Shown: positions 17,738 to 27,493, counted from the stretch's first letter. The stretch is 64,000 nucleotides of DNA from Thalassotalea euphylliae (GCF_003390335.1 NZ_QUOU01000001.1:248001-312000); one strand, 5' to 3'. The notes: a model not told the origin generated them from the letters alone. Made by a program: numbers and translations.

Positions 17738-18286
17738 CTAATTCCATAGCCAAATTTGGCAAGTGGTAATGTTATTGCGCTTGAGCTTGTGTTTGTCGGC
17801 TTCTGCCAGACGTTTACGCGGGTATGGCCCCAATGCAACCTTGTACCAGATACCATTTTTACCAGCGCTTTCAGACACTTTTGCCACTAAGCCGCTAAAA
17901 GCGATTTGTGCTTTCATCGCTTCTGCTTGGCTGCGCTTTCTAAACGAGCCACATTGCATTTTGTAAGGGCCTTTTTCTTCCACTTCGTAGTGACCACCTT
18001 CAATTTGCGTTCCTTGCTTGAGTTTGTCGATATACTCCCACTTCTCGGCCGGTGGCTCAGGTAGTTTTTTGGTGGCTTTTACTGCTGGCGCTTTTGGCAC
18101 TGGGTGAGCGATAGGCTTAACGTCTTTTAAAAACCATAGAAAATAGCCTGCACCAGCAACCGCAAGTATCGTAAATAGGGTGATCAGCTTGACCTTCATT
18201 GGCATTCCCGTTGCCTCAGCTTGCTGTTTTTTGTAAGGACTTCTCTTTTTGTTATTAGAGCGAGAAACGTAATCCTGTGGTGCCAT
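17738..18286 (-). CDS. ftsN: FtsN-like SPOR-domain cell-division protein
   Basis: The protein has a short cytoplasmic basic N-terminus (SRSNNKKRSPYKK), one membrane helix (about 31-52), a proline-rich linker and a C-terminal SPOR domain (about 105-182) that binds denuded septal peptidoglycan. ATG at 18286 is chosen because the protein then starts MAPQDYVSR as in FtsN homologues; a longer frame adds an unlikely hydrophobic leader. At 182 residues it is much shorter than E. coli FtsN (319), mainly through a shorter periplasmic linker. The position between priA and hslV matches E. coli, which supports the name. Confidence 0.85.
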   Translation of the reverse strand: MAPQDYVSRSNNKKRSPYKKQQAEATGMPMKVKLITLFTILAVAGAGYFLWFLKDVKPIAHPVPKAPAVKATKKLPEPPAEKWEYIDKLKQGTQIEGGHYEVEEKGPYKMQCGSFRKRSQAEAMKAQIAFSGLVAKVSESAGKNGIWYKVALGPYPRKRLAEADKHKLKRNNITTCQIWLWN

Positions 18287-18376
18287 AAAAATTCGAAAAA
18301 TAAAGCGAAGAAAATTGCCGCTATTGTAGCGAAACACGCAGAAAATAAAAGCCTGCAAGCGTGTTAAAAGTTGCGA

Positions 18377-20632
18377 TCACCAACTAAAGTCGAGCGGGTC
18401 GACATCCACTGACCAGCGCACTTTATTGGTTAATTCGTGGTTTTCCAAAAAGGCAATCACGCGCAGCATGGCGTGATGCAGTGATTTGCGTTGTTCACTT
18501 TGCACAATTAAGTGATAGCGATAGTAGCCCGCTTTTTTCTCCATGGTCGCCGGTATTGGCCCAACGATATTGCAGTGGGTTAAGTTCAGGTGATTCAACG
18601 CCATCAACAATTTAGATGGATAGGAAGGGTATTTTGCTTCGGCGCGAATAAGCACTTGATAGCCAAATGGTGGTAATCGCGCAAAGTTACGCTCGGCGAG
18701 TGTTTGCTGGGCAAAATGTCGATAGCCATTATTGACCAGATCTTGCAGCAAAGGGTGTTGCGGGTACTGGCTTTGGATCAGTACCTTGCCGGGTTTACTG
18801 GCACGCCCGGCGCGCCCTGCTACTTGCACTAACAGTTGCGCCATATGCTCAGCGGCGCGAAAGTCAAAACTGAACAGCGCGCCATCAACATTTAAAATTA
18901 CCACTAAGGTGACATCAGGAAAATGGTGACCCTTGGCGAGCATTTGCGTACCCACTAAAATATCATGCTCTTTGTTGTGGATGGCTTGCAGCAATTTCGT
19001 CAGTTCGCCTTTACGCCGTGTTGAATCGCGATCAATACGCACCACACTGTGGTCGGGGAACCACTCGGCTAAGTGCTGCTCTAATTGCTCTGTGCCTTGG
19101 CCAACGGGTGCTAAGCGCGTACTACCGCATTGCTCACACTGATGAATAATACGCTTTTGATTAGCGCAGTGATGGCAAACCAACAGCTGATCTTTTTGAT
19201 GTAGAGTAAAAGGCTTGTTACAGCGTTGGCAGTCGGCAACCCAGTGGCATTCTTGGCAATTAATCGCTGGCGCATAGCCACGGCGATTTAAAAACACCAG
19301 CACTTGCTCTCGTCGCTTTAGCGTATCAGTAATGGCCTGTTTAACCGTTTCACTCACTCCTGCGGTCAAATGTTCTTGATTAACATCCACTAAGCTCATA
19401 CTGGCTTGCACGCTGTTACCAGCACGCTTGTTTAGTTGGTGATAATGAAACTTGTGTGACAGGGCGTTTTGTAAACTTTCTAAACTCGGCGTGGCACTAC
19501 CGAGCAAAATGGGAATATTCAGTTGCCGAGCGCGCAAAATAGCCGCATCTCGGCCGTTGTAACGAAAACTGTCTTGTTGTTTTAACGAAGCGTCGTGCTC
19601 TTCATCAACAATCACTAACCCCAAATTATGGGCTGGTGTGAAAATAGCTGAGCGCGTACCAATAATAATCGCTGCATGACCGCGATAAGCAGCGCGCCAC
19701 GTATCAAGGCGCTCTTTGTCGTTAAGTGCTGAGTGGTGCAAATATATCGGCACATTAAAACGGTGTTCAAAACGTGACAAGGTTTGCGGGGTTAAGCCAA
19801 TTTCCGGCACGATCACCAGCACTTGCTGATCATTGGCTAAGGTTTTCTCCATCACCTGCAAATACACTTCGGTTTTACCACTGCCGGTAATGCCATCGAG
19901 CAAATGGCAGCTAAAGCTTTGATGGCTTTGGTTAAGTGCTGATACGACAATGGCCTGCTCTGGCGAGAGCTTGAGGCGGTTATCTTGATTTAAATCGTCT
20001 TGATGCCAGCGAAATGGCTCTGGCACAATTTCTTTTTCTTCGATCAGCGCCTTATTTTGCAGGGCGGTGAGCTGTTGTTTTACAAAGCCCAAGGTTCTTA
20101 ACTCGGGCCAGCTAGTGCCGGTTTGATTGTGGCGGATCACTTGATAAAGCTCCGCTTGTTTTGTTGCGCTTTTGCTAATGCTGTTAAGTGCTTCATCTTC
20201 ACTTTTAGCGGTTGCAAACCAGCGGGTTTGAAAACTCATATCCGGTGCATCTAGCTGGCGCAATAATATAGGCAAGGCTTGCTGGAATATATCGCCAATG
20301 GCATGGTGATAGTATTGGCTTAATGTGGTTAAAAACGTGATTAACGTGGCAGGCAGCGGATACTGCTCGGATACGCGGCTAATAACCGCTTTGATTTTGT
20401 CTGCACTTAGTGCCGTGCTGGTGTTTGTGGCTAAGACAACTCCCACCAGCTGACGACCAGCAAACGGCACCACTACACGTTCGCCTACTTGAACCTCTGG
20501 CGTATTTAGCGCTGTGGGTAATTCATAGGTGTACAGCTGGCGAGTGGGTACGGGCAGGGCAACGTCAATATAATCAGGCGCATTTGTTGCTGACGTGGTT
20601 GCTGTGTCGTGTTTAGCGTGCTTTTCAGACAA
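18377..20632 (-). CDS. priA: Primosomal protein N' (replication restart helicase PriA)
   Basis: PriA recognises stalled or repaired forks and reloads the replicative helicase. The 751-residue protein has the N-terminal DNA-binding region (LPVPTRQLYTYELP), Walker A in GITGSGKTEVYLQ, a DEEH box in VIVDEEHDASLKQQ, and the zinc-binding cysteine insert with paired C-x2-C motifs (CQECHWVADCQRC, CHHC, CEQC). GRAGRASKPGKVLIQSQ in the helicase core is conserved. It is transcribed divergently from rpmE and lies upstream of ftsN, as in E. coli. Confidence 0.97.
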   Translation of the reverse strand: MSEKHAKHDTATTSATNAPDYIDVALPVPTRQLYTYELPTALNTPEVQVGERVVVPFAGRQLVGVVLATNTSTALSADKIKAVISRVSEQYPLPATLITFLTTLSQYYHHAIGDIFQQALPILLRQLDAPDMSFQTRWFATAKSEDEALNSISKSATKQAELYQVIRHNQTGTSWPELRTLGFVKQQLTALQNKALIEEKEIVPEPFRWHQDDLNQDNRLKLSPEQAIVVSALNQSHQSFSCHLLDGITGSGKTEVYLQVMEKTLANDQQVLVIVPEIGLTPQTLSRFEHRFNVPIYLHHSALNDKERLDTWRAAYRGHAAIIIGTRSAIFTPAHNLGLVIVDEEHDASLKQQDSFRYNGRDAAILRARQLNIPILLGSATPSLESLQNALSHKFHYHQLNKRAGNSVQASMSLVDVNQEHLTAGVSETVKQAITDTLKRREQVLVFLNRRGYAPAINCQECHWVADCQRCNKPFTLHQKDQLLVCHHCANQKRIIHQCEQCGSTRLAPVGQGTEQLEQHLAEWFPDHSVVRIDRDSTRRKGELTKLLQAIHNKEHDILVGTQMLAKGHHFPDVTLVVILNVDGALFSFDFRAAEHMAQLLVQVAGRAGRASKPGKVLIQSQYPQHPLLQDLVNNGYRHFAQQTLAERNFARLPPFGYQVLIRAEAKYPSYPSKLLMALNHLNLTHCNIVGPIPATMEKKAGYYRYHLIVQSEQRKSLHHAMLRVIAFLENHELTNKVRWSVDVDPLDFSW

Positions 20633-20920
20633 GATTGTTTAACAAGGTTGGCTATAATTGCTCTATTGTGACCAGATGAAGGTTAACTGCCAAGTGTCTT
20701 TATTTTTTTATCGCAAGACGGGTTCGCATTCGACGAGCTCAGGCAGGAAATGTGCGATAAGCAAAAGTTGTTCAAAAAAATAGCGTTTTTACGTGAATTT
20801 GGTTGCAGTTAGCGCAGTGAACCAATATAATTCGCGACCGTTATTTTTAACTAACTCGTATGGTGCTTAGCGGTAATAAAACTGACTAGGTGGCGATACG
20901 GCCTAATATAGAGGTTTCCC

Positions 20921-21133
20921 ATGAAAGAAGGTATTCACCCTAATTACGTTGACATCAAAGCAAACTGTTCTTGTGGTAACGTAATCGCTACACGTTCAAC
21001 AGTAGCTAAAGATTTACACCTAGACGTATGTTCAGAATGTCACCCATTCTACACTGGTAAGCAAAAAGCTGCTGAAACTGGTGGTCGTGTTGACAAATTC
21101 AACAAGCGTTTCGGTATGCTTGGTAAGAAGTAA
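20921..21133 (+). CDS. rpmE: 50S ribosomal protein L31, zinc-binding type
   Basis: L31 (70 residues) bridges the ribosomal subunits. The four zinc-ligand cysteines are present (C16, C18, C37, C40), so this is the zinc-containing form and a reserve of zinc; the zinc-free paralogue is not in this window. AGAGGT six bases before the ATG is a strong ribosome-binding site. The gene is monocistronic, with a strong terminator directly after it. Confidence 0.98.
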   Translation: MKEGIHPNYVDIKANCSCGNVIATRSTVAKDLHLDVCSECHPFYTGKQKAAETGGRVDKFNKRFGMLGKK

Positions 21134-21155
21134 GTTTTACTTACCCTTACAGAAG

Positions 21156-21181
21156 AAAGCGCCTGATTTGGCGCTTTTTTT
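21156..21181 (+). terminator. Intrinsic terminator of rpmE
   Basis: AAAGCGCC pairs with GGCGCTTT over a six-base loop (TGATTT), followed by a run of T residues. Confidence 0.9.
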
Positions 21182-21351
21182 ATGCCTGAAATTCTCTTTT
21201 TCGGCTAAACCTAGGTCTAAAAAAGTTGCGACAACAAGCCCTTAGGTTTTTGGATCAAAAATTAATTCCTGTCTTTTAAACCCTTTTGCGGCATACTGCA
21301 TCTAACTTACTAAAAGCTAAACAAACAATCTCGAATAAACGGAAGTTTTCA

Positions 21352-21909
21352 TTGGATAGTCATCAAGTTATTGAAGCCAGCAAGCGCTTCACACAAGATG
21401 AAGAAGCAAAGCTTATTACGCTGTCAAAAGGTGGTGATCAGCAGGCGTTCTATCAGCTGTATGAAATGCACCACAAAAAGGTGTATGGCTTGTGCTGGCG
21501 CATGTTGGCCGATAAAGACAGTGCCGAAGATGTTTGTCAGGAAGTGTTTGTGCAGGTGTGGCAAAAAATTGTCAATTTTCAAGGTAATAGTAAATTTAGT
21601 ACTTGGTTGCACAGTGTTGCCTCGAACATCGTATTAAGCCACTTGCGCAAGCATAAGAATTGGCTACAGCGTGTCTTTAGTATCGAAGAACAAGTGGTTG
21701 AGGAAGTGGGCGAAGAAATGGCCGAAGTCTCAGAGTTAGACAAACACATTATGCGCTTGCCAGAGCGCGCCCGCTTGGTTTTTGTCTTATTCGCCGTCGA
21801 AGGCTATCGCCATGAGGAAATCGCTAAAATGCTGAACATGGCAGTCGGTAGCAGCAAGGCGCAATACCACAGAGCAAGAACTTTATTAAAAGAATGGCTG
21901 GAGGAATGA
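21352..21909 (+). CDS. RNA polymerase sigma factor, ECF type
   Basis: A 185-residue sigma factor with region 2 (about 30-100, including DKDSAEDVCQEVFVQVWQKI and FSTWLHSVASNIVLSHLRKH) and region 4 (about 130-182, with LPERARLVFVLFAVEGYRHEEIAKML). No region 1 or 3 is present, so it belongs to the extracytoplasmic-function class. The start is inferred as TTG at 21352, because GGAAG lies about six bases upstream; an earlier in-frame TTG at 21286 has no ribosome-binding site. Three bases separate its stop from the start of the putative anti-sigma gene, indicating tight translational coupling. The stress it answers to is not visible. Confidence 0.88.
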   Translation: MDSHQVIEASKRFTQDEEAKLITLSKGGDQQAFYQLYEMHHKKVYGLCWRMLADKDSAEDVCQEVFVQVWQKIVNFQGNSKFSTWLHSVASNIVLSHLRKHKNWLQRVFSIEEQVVEEVGEEMAEVSELDKHIMRLPERARLVFVLFAVEGYRHEEIAKMLNMAVGSSKAQYHRARTLLKEWLEE

Positions 21910-21911
21910 AC

Positions 21912-22418
21912 ATGAGTGTGTCAGACCAAGAGTTACAGCAGAAAATTCATGATTTATCGAAAGAAGTTGCGCCGCAGCGCGATCTTTGGCCGGGGATTGA
22001 GAAAGCGATAAGCGCGCAACAACTAAGCCCGCAGCGTCCCCAAAATCACAAAGGACGCAGTAAGGTTGTGCCTTTTGCTTGGGCTGCCAGCTTAGTCGCC
22101 GCGGTATTATTGACCTGGGTTAACGTTGCCCCGCCAGGCATTAGTACCAGTGAGCTCAGTTTAGTCGCGTCACTTAATCAAGAATTCGACCAGCAAAAGC
22201 AGTTGATGCTAACCAGCTTTGGCGAGCCTGATTTAAAACAGCTGCCGCCGGAAATGCAAGTTGAGTTGGCAAAACTTGCGCAAGCGCGCAAGAGCATAGC
22301 GGCGGCGCTAGACAATGATGAAAACAACACAGATTTACTGAATTTACTGCAATGGACGCAGCAACAAGAGTTGGAACTGTTAAAGCGTTTGTATACGCCC
22401 CAGTGGCAAACAATATAG
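21912..22418 (+). CDS. Putative membrane anti-sigma factor
   Basis: This 168-residue protein has an N-terminal cytoplasmic region with the motif PQRDLWPGIEKAI, common in anti-sigma factors partnered with ECF sigma factors, one membrane helix (about 53-71), and a periplasmic coiled-coil-like C-terminus. The ATG at 21912 is used because GGAGG (21900-21904) lies seven bases upstream; the ATG at 21906 is too close. The job as anti-sigma factor rests on gene order and layout, not on a proven zinc-binding HxxxCxxC motif, which is absent. Confidence 0.72.
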   Translation: MSVSDQELQQKIHDLSKEVAPQRDLWPGIEKAISAQQLSPQRPQNHKGRSKVVPFAWAASLVAAVLLTWVNVAPPGISTSELSLVASLNQEFDQQKQLMLTSFGEPDLKQLPPEMQVELAKLAQARKSIAAALDNDENNTDLLNLLQWTQQQELELLKRLYTPQWQTI

Positions 22419-22490
22419 CGGCAAACCGCTTAATAGTAACAACGAATACGTCAGAGTTAACGTAACAGCGTAAAGAATTTAGAGGTAGTT

Positions 22491-23489
22491 ATGAACCGTA
22501 CAACCTTATTATCATCGGCATTTTCACGTATTGGCCATACGTTCAACGGGTTTGGCTTACCGCTTAGCCTAGTGCTAGGGATGGCAGCCGCTTTTAATGT
22601 AACGGCTGGTGAGCGTGTTGATCAATCGCTATCCGCTGAGGGTTTATCGCTGGTGAATGTTGAGAATATGCGCGGCTCAGTCAAGATCATTGGCAGCGAT
22701 GATGATGAAGTCAGCGTTACTGGTGAGTTGGGTGATCGGGTGGATCGTTTTATTTTCGAAAAAAACGGCAATATGCTGCGCCTTAAAGTGGTGTATCGCT
22801 CAACGCGTCGCAGCAATAACAGCGATGGCTCGCACCTTACCTTGACCATGCCAAAATCACTGCGCATGAATTTTGAAGGGGTATCAACGGAAGTTGAAGT
22901 GTCTGAACTCGATAGTCATGTTGAAGTCAAAACCGTGAGTGGGGATATCCTTGCTAAACAGCTATCCGACAATATTGAACTCAGTACAGTCAGTGGCGAT
23001 ATCGACAGTTACGATTTAGCGGGCAAAATTCGCCTGTCGACCATTAGCGGTAAAATTGACGACCGCAACTCTTCTGGCCGTTTGCGTTTAAAAGCCGTGA
23101 GTGGCGATTTAGAAACCCGCTCGAGTGCGCAGCAAGTGTCGCTGAGTGTCGTTTCAGGAGATATTGAATTTGAACTTGGTGAAGTAGAAGAGTTAGCCAT
23201 TGCCAGTGTCAGCGGCGATGCGAGCGGCTCACTGACCTTAATGAACCACGGTGAGGTAAAAGTCTCTGGTGTGAGTTCTGATATCGCCTTGGCATTTAAC
23301 AACGAAGTGAATGCCGACTTTCGACTGCATGCCAGTGCCGGTGGCGACATCATTAACCGCATCACTCAACACAAAGCGCAACGCGCAAAATACGGCCCAA
23401 GCTCGAAGCTGTCATTTACCGCAGGTAATGGCACAGGCTCGGTGCGCGGTAATGTGGTTAGCGGTGAAATTAAGGTGACCAACAAGTAG
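22491..23489 (+). CDS. Exported DUF4097-type beta-repeat protein
   Basis: A 332-residue protein with a signal peptide or N-terminal anchor (hydrophobic stretch around LPLSLVLGMAAAFNVTAG) and a body of repeated strands. The motif V-S-G-D-I and close variants recur about eight times (TVSGDI, TVSGDI, TISGKI, AVSGDL, VVSGDI, SVSGDA, GVSSDI, VVSGEI), spaced about 18-30 residues, consistent with a right-handed beta-solenoid of the DUF4097 group. It follows the sigma/anti-sigma pair by 72 bases with its own ribosome-binding site (AGAGGTAGTT). It may be the output or an additional regulator of that envelope-stress unit; function unknown. Confidence 0.75.
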   Translation: MNRTTLLSSAFSRIGHTFNGFGLPLSLVLGMAAAFNVTAGERVDQSLSAEGLSLVNVENMRGSVKIIGSDDDEVSVTGELGDRVDRFIFEKNGNMLRLKVVYRSTRRSNNSDGSHLTLTMPKSLRMNFEGVSTEVEVSELDSHVEVKTVSGDILAKQLSDNIELSTVSGDIDSYDLAGKIRLSTISGKIDDRNSSGRLRLKAVSGDLETRSSAQQVSLSVVSGDIEFELGEVEELAIASVSGDASGSLTLMNHGEVKVSGVSSDIALAFNNEVNADFRLHASAGGDIINRITQHKAQRAKYGPSSKLSFTAGNGTGSVRGNVVSGEIKVTNK

Positions 23490-23616
23490 GACTATTCCCT
23501 TCTCAAGCCAATGTTTAAAGCTGATTTTCCGCAAGTCTTTTGATACATTAGCCATCTTAGACAAACTTATCAAAGTAGCGCCTGTCGCTACTTTTTCCTA
23601 TGTGTAGGTAGTAACC

Positions 23617-25047
23617 ATGGCCGAAGCCAAAACAAGTCAATTTCCCAAAGGTGGCGCGCAGGGCTCAAAAGCCAAACGCGATCAACAGGTTGAAGACCTT
23701 AAAATGCCGCCGCATTCGCTTGAAGCTGAGCAATCAGTACTGGGTGGCTTGCTTTTGGATAACGAAACGTTCGACCGCGTGGGTGAACACGTCGTCGCAC
23801 AAGACTTCTACAGTCGCGGTCATCGCCTGATATTTGAAACCATCAGTGTCTTAGTTGAACGCGGTGAACCAGCAGATTTGGTGACGGTGACAGAAACGCT
23901 GGAAAACGACCAAAAGCTTGATGATGCCGGCGGCTTTGTTTATATCGCGGAAATGATCCGCAATACCCCGAGTGCTGCCAATATTACGGCTTATGCCGAT
24001 ATTGTTCGTGAACGTGCCGTCACTCGTGAACTAATTAGCGTTGCCCATGAAATTTCTGAGGCGGGTTTCGATACGCAAGGGCGTGATAGCGCTGAGTTAT
24101 TAGATTTTGCTGAGACTAAAGTATTCGCCATTGCTGAAGCTCGCGCCAATAAAAACGAAGGCCCAGAAGCGCTTCACCCGATCTTAGAAAAAACCGTAGA
24201 TAAAATCGAAAAAGCCAGTGGCTTAGGTAACGATGGTGTCACTGGTGTTTCTACCGGTTTTGCCGATCTGGATAAAATGACTGCTGGCTTGCAAGCGTCT
24301 GACTTAATTATTGTCGCTGCACGTCCGTCGATGGGTAAAACTACGTTTGCCATGAACTTGGCAGAGCATGCGGCTATGCATGAAGATAAGCCTGCATTGA
24401 TATTCAGCCTTGAGATGCCGTCAGAGCAAATCATGATGAGGATGTTAGCCTCGCTGGGGCGTATCGATCAAACCAAAATTCGTACTGGTCAGCTAGACGA
24501 TGAAGATTGGGCGCGCTTATCAACCACCATGGGCACCATGATTGAAAGCGGTAAAATGTATATTGACGATCAAGCGGGCTTAACGCCTACCGAAGTGCGC
24601 TCGCGTGCTCGCCGTATTGCCCGCGATCACGGTGGCCTAAGTATGATCATGATCGATTACCTGCAATTGATGCGTGCACCGCAGTTTGCCGATAACCGTA
24701 CGCTTGAGATTGCCGAAATTTCTCGTTCACTTAAAGCGCTTGCGAAAGAGTTAGAAATTCCAGTGGTGGCGCTTTCACAGCTAAACCGTAGTTTGGAGCA
24801 ACGCTCAGACAAACGTCCAGTAAACTCAGATTTGCGTGAATCCGGTTCGATCGAGCAAGATGCTGACTTGATCATGTTTATCTATCGCGATGAAGTTTAT
24901 CACGACGATTCAGAGTTTAAAGGCATGGCGGAAATCATTATCGGTAAGCAGCGTAACGGCCCCATCGGCCGTGTGCCGCTGACCTTTAACGGTCAATGGT
25001 CGCGCTTTGATAACTACGCTGGCCCGCACGTACTAGAAGAAGATTAA
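23617..25047 (+). CDS. dnaB: Replicative DNA helicase DnaB
   Basis: DnaB is the hexameric 5'-3' helicase at the replication fork. The 476 residues show an N-terminal domain (about 28-135, starting KMPPHSLEAEQSVLGGLLLD) and a RecA-like C-terminal ATPase domain with Walker A ARPSMGKTTFAMNLA, Walker B in MIMIDYLQLMR, and the conserved SRSLKALAKELEIPVVALSQLNR. The alanine racemase gene starts five bases after its stop, the dnaB-alr order also seen in E. coli. Confidence 0.98.
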   Translation: MAEAKTSQFPKGGAQGSKAKRDQQVEDLKMPPHSLEAEQSVLGGLLLDNETFDRVGEHVVAQDFYSRGHRLIFETISVLVERGEPADLVTVTETLENDQKLDDAGGFVYIAEMIRNTPSAANITAYADIVRERAVTRELISVAHEISEAGFDTQGRDSAELLDFAETKVFAIAEARANKNEGPEALHPILEKTVDKIEKASGLGNDGVTGVSTGFADLDKMTAGLQASDLIIVAARPSMGKTTFAMNLAEHAAMHEDKPALIFSLEMPSEQIMMRMLASLGRIDQTKIRTGQLDDEDWARLSTTMGTMIESGKMYIDDQAGLTPTEVRSRARRIARDHGGLSMIMIDYLQLMRAPQFADNRTLEIAEISRSLKALAKELEIPVVALSQLNRSLEQRSDKRPVNSDLRESGSIEQDADLIMFIYRDEVYHDDSEFKGMAEIIIGKQRNGPIGRVPLTFNGQWSRFDNYAGPHVLEED

Positions 25048-25052
25048 GCGCA

Positions 25053-26165
25053 ATGTCGGTTCGTACTGCAACGGCTGCAATTGATTTGCAGGCGCTCGCT
25101 CATAATGTCACTCAGATCAAACAACTTGCCCCAGATTCACAAATATTGGCGGTGCTTAAAGCCAATGCCTATGGTCATGGCTTAGAGCGTATTGCCGAAG
25201 CTCTGGCCGAGCAGGACGTTGGTGCGTTCGGTGTCGCGCGTTTGGATGAAGCATTGGCCCTTAGGGCGTGCGGCGTGGTCAAGCCGATTGTCTTGATGGA
25301 AGGCTTTTTTAGTCCGCAAGAGCTGCCGCTGTTGGATGTGAATAGCCTGCACACTGTGATTCACAATCAGGAACAACTTGACGCTTTGTTGGTGGCGAAC
25401 TTGCAAACACCGATCAAAGTCTGGTTGAAAGTTGATACAGGCATGCACCGCTTAGGGGTTGAACCCGCACAATTTCATGACTTTTATCAGGCGCTAAAAG
25501 CCTCACCTAACGTGCAAGATGATATTGTGCTGATGAGTCATTTAAGCTGCGCCGATGATGTGAAAAGCGATCACACGCCAACACAACTTGGTTTGTTTAC
25601 TGCCTTAACTGAAAAGCTAGCCAGCCAACAAAGGCTACAAAAGACACTCGCTAACTCGGCCGCCATATGCGCGTGGCCTGCTACGCACTTAGATTGGGTA
25701 AGACCGGGCTTAATGCTCTATGGTGTGAGTCCTATGCTTGATAAAACCGCTGAGCAGCTCAGTATTCAACCGGTAATGACGTTGAAATCTAGCCTTATTG
25801 CTAAGCGTTTTATCAAAAAAGGCGAGTCGGTTGGCTATGGCGCAGCATGGACGGCAGAAAAAGACACGCATATTGGCGTCATTGCCATTGGCTACGGTGA
25901 TGGTTACCCCCGTCATGCGCCAAATGGTACGCCAGTATTAATTAATGGTCGCCGTGTACCGCTTGTTGGCCGCGTTTCAATGGACATGATCAATGTTGAT
26001 CTTGGCGGTGCAGCGCAGGGCGAATGTCACGACAACATCGGTGATATTGCCACTTTGTGGGGCGAAGGCTTAGGTATTGAAGAAATCGCCCAATGGGCAA
26101 CCACAATTCCTTACGAGCTACTGTGTAATATCACTCGCCGCGTCAATATGACGGTGTCCTCCTAG
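25053..26165 (+). CDS. alr: Alanine racemase
   Basis: A pyridoxal-phosphate enzyme that interconverts L- and D-alanine for peptidoglycan. In the 370 residues the cofactor lysine is Lys36 in AVLKANAYGHG, and the catalytic tyrosine lies in VGYGAAWTAEKD. SMDMINVDLG near the C-terminus is conserved. The start is close behind dnaB, so both are probably read from one transcript. Confidence 0.97.
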   Translation: MSVRTATAAIDLQALAHNVTQIKQLAPDSQILAVLKANAYGHGLERIAEALAEQDVGAFGVARLDEALALRACGVVKPIVLMEGFFSPQELPLLDVNSLHTVIHNQEQLDALLVANLQTPIKVWLKVDTGMHRLGVEPAQFHDFYQALKASPNVQDDIVLMSHLSCADDVKSDHTPTQLGLFTALTEKLASQQRLQKTLANSAAICAWPATHLDWVRPGLMLYGVSPMLDKTAEQLSIQPVMTLKSSLIAKRFIKKGESVGYGAAWTAEKDTHIGVIAIGYGDGYPRHAPNGTPVLINGRRVPLVGRVSMDMINVDLGGAAQGECHDNIGDIATLWGEGLGIEEIAQWATTIPYELLCNITRRVNMTVSS

Positions 26166-26174
26166 CAAATAATT

Positions 26175-26594
26175 TTACTCACCTTGAATGGTAGCCACGA
26201 GTGTGCGGCTGCCACCGTAATCGCGATGCTCGCCTAAATAAATCCCTTGCCAAGTGCCTAAATTTAAGCGGCCATTAGTAATAGGAATACTAACGCTACT
26301 GCCAAGCGTACTAGCCTTAATATGGGCTGGCATATCATCAGCACCTTCATAGGTGTGTTGGTAATAGCGGGCATTTTCGGGCACAAACTGATTAAAGTGT
26401 GCTTCCATATCAGAACGTACCGTTGGGTCGGCGTTTTCATTAATGGTAAGTGACGCTGAAGTGTGCTTTACAAATAAGTGCAGTAAGCCACATTCAATGC
26501 TGCTCAGTACAGGTAACTGCCGCGCCACTTCATTGGTGATCAAATGAAAACCACGCGCTTTTGCAGATAAAGAAAATTCAACTTGTTGCCACAT
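26175..26594 (-). CDS. yjbQ: YjbQ / UPF0047 family protein
   Basis: A 139-residue member of the YjbQ family (secondary thiamine-phosphate synthase). Family hallmarks are CGLLHLFVKHTSASLTINENADPTVR and the C-terminal GTWQGIYLGEHRDYGG. Metal-binding histidines are visible (HTSAS, EHRDYG). The physiological role is uncertain: the E. coli protein has weak thiamine-phosphate synthase activity. It is downstream of metR on the same strand, 17 bases away, and converges on alr. Confidence 0.88.
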   Translation of the reverse strand: MWQQVEFSLSAKARGFHLITNEVARQLPVLSSIECGLLHLFVKHTSASLTINENADPTVRSDMEAHFNQFVPENARYYQHTYEGADDMPAHIKASTLGSSVSIPITNGRLNLGTWQGIYLGEHRDYGGSRTLVATIQGE

Positions 26595-26611
26595 AGGCTT
26601 AGCTCGTTTAG

Positions 26612-27493
26612 TTACTGAAATGGTTGCATAAGCGTAGCGAATTTATCACGTGATGCAATAACCAACTGTTGCACACTCATTAGATCCGCGACATCGGATT
26701 TTAGGCGTATGTATAACGATTTTGTGATCGCGGGTTTAAGCCCAATGGTTTTGATACCCAACTGATATTGATAGGCGTTAACCAGCCAGTTGGGGAGTAC
26801 CGCAATACCGATATTACCGTGGATCATCTGTAAAATAGAATGTGAATTGGCCACTTGGCGAGTTTTCGCGGGGATCACATGCGCAGGTGTTAATACTTGT
26901 TTAAATATATCTAAACGATTGATGGGAACAGGGTAGGTGAGCAGGGTTTGATCGGCAAAATCTGCGGCACAAAGTTCGCTTTTAATGGCCAAGGGGTTGA
27001 GTTCGCTGACCACCGCCACTTGCTCGAACTTCCCCAGCGCTATTTCAATGGATTGCCCGTCCGTACAAGCTTCATCGGTAAACAGGATATCGAGATCGCA
27101 TTCTTGTTCAAATACGTCATCGCGAATATCCCAGCTTAAATTGGGGTAGTCTTGTTGCAACGTGCTACAAATCGGCATTAACCACTGAAAACAAGCATGG
27201 CAAGCAAAACCAAGCGACAGGCTTTGTGCTTGTGGACGCTCAGTTAAGGTGGCAATGACAGCCTCAATCTTAGGCAGTACCTCGTCGGCCAGTACCTTAA
27301 TTGATTTACCTTGCGCCGTTAAGCTGACACTGCGTTTATCTCGGATAACTAAGGTTGTCGATAACTTATGCTCAAGCTCTTTTAATTGATGTGATAGCGC
27401 GGATTGGCTAGTGGCGAGTGACTGTGCCGCTTTGGTAAGGCTACCGTGTTGCTGAATCGCGTGAATGGTGCGTAAATGTTTAAGCTCTAACAA
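26612..27493 (-). CDS. metR: LysR-type regulator, MetR
   Basis: A 293-residue LysR regulator with an N-terminal winged helix (about 1-60, SLTKAAQSLATSQSALSHQLKELE) and a C-terminal effector domain. Residues such as FACHACFQWLMPI and LLTYPVPINRLDIFKQVL align with E. coli MetR, the homocysteine-responsive activator of methionine genes. The start is TTG at 27493, giving MLELKHLRTI against the E. coli MIEVKHLKTL; a TTG at 27499 is also possible. Tandem MetJ boxes about 70-90 bases upstream independently support the name. The target metE is not in this window. Confidence 0.88.
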   Translation of the reverse strand: MLELKHLRTIHAIQQHGSLTKAAQSLATSQSALSHQLKELEHKLSTTLVIRDKRSVSLTAQGKSIKVLADEVLPKIEAVIATLTERPQAQSLSLGFACHACFQWLMPICSTLQQDYPNLSWDIRDDVFEQECDLDILFTDEACTDGQSIEIALGKFEQVAVVSELNPLAIKSELCAADFADQTLLTYPVPINRLDIFKQVLTPAHVIPAKTRQVANSHSILQMIHGNIGIAVLPNWLVNAYQYQLGIKTIGLKPAITKSLYIRLKSDVADLMSVQQLVIASRDKFATLMQPFQ

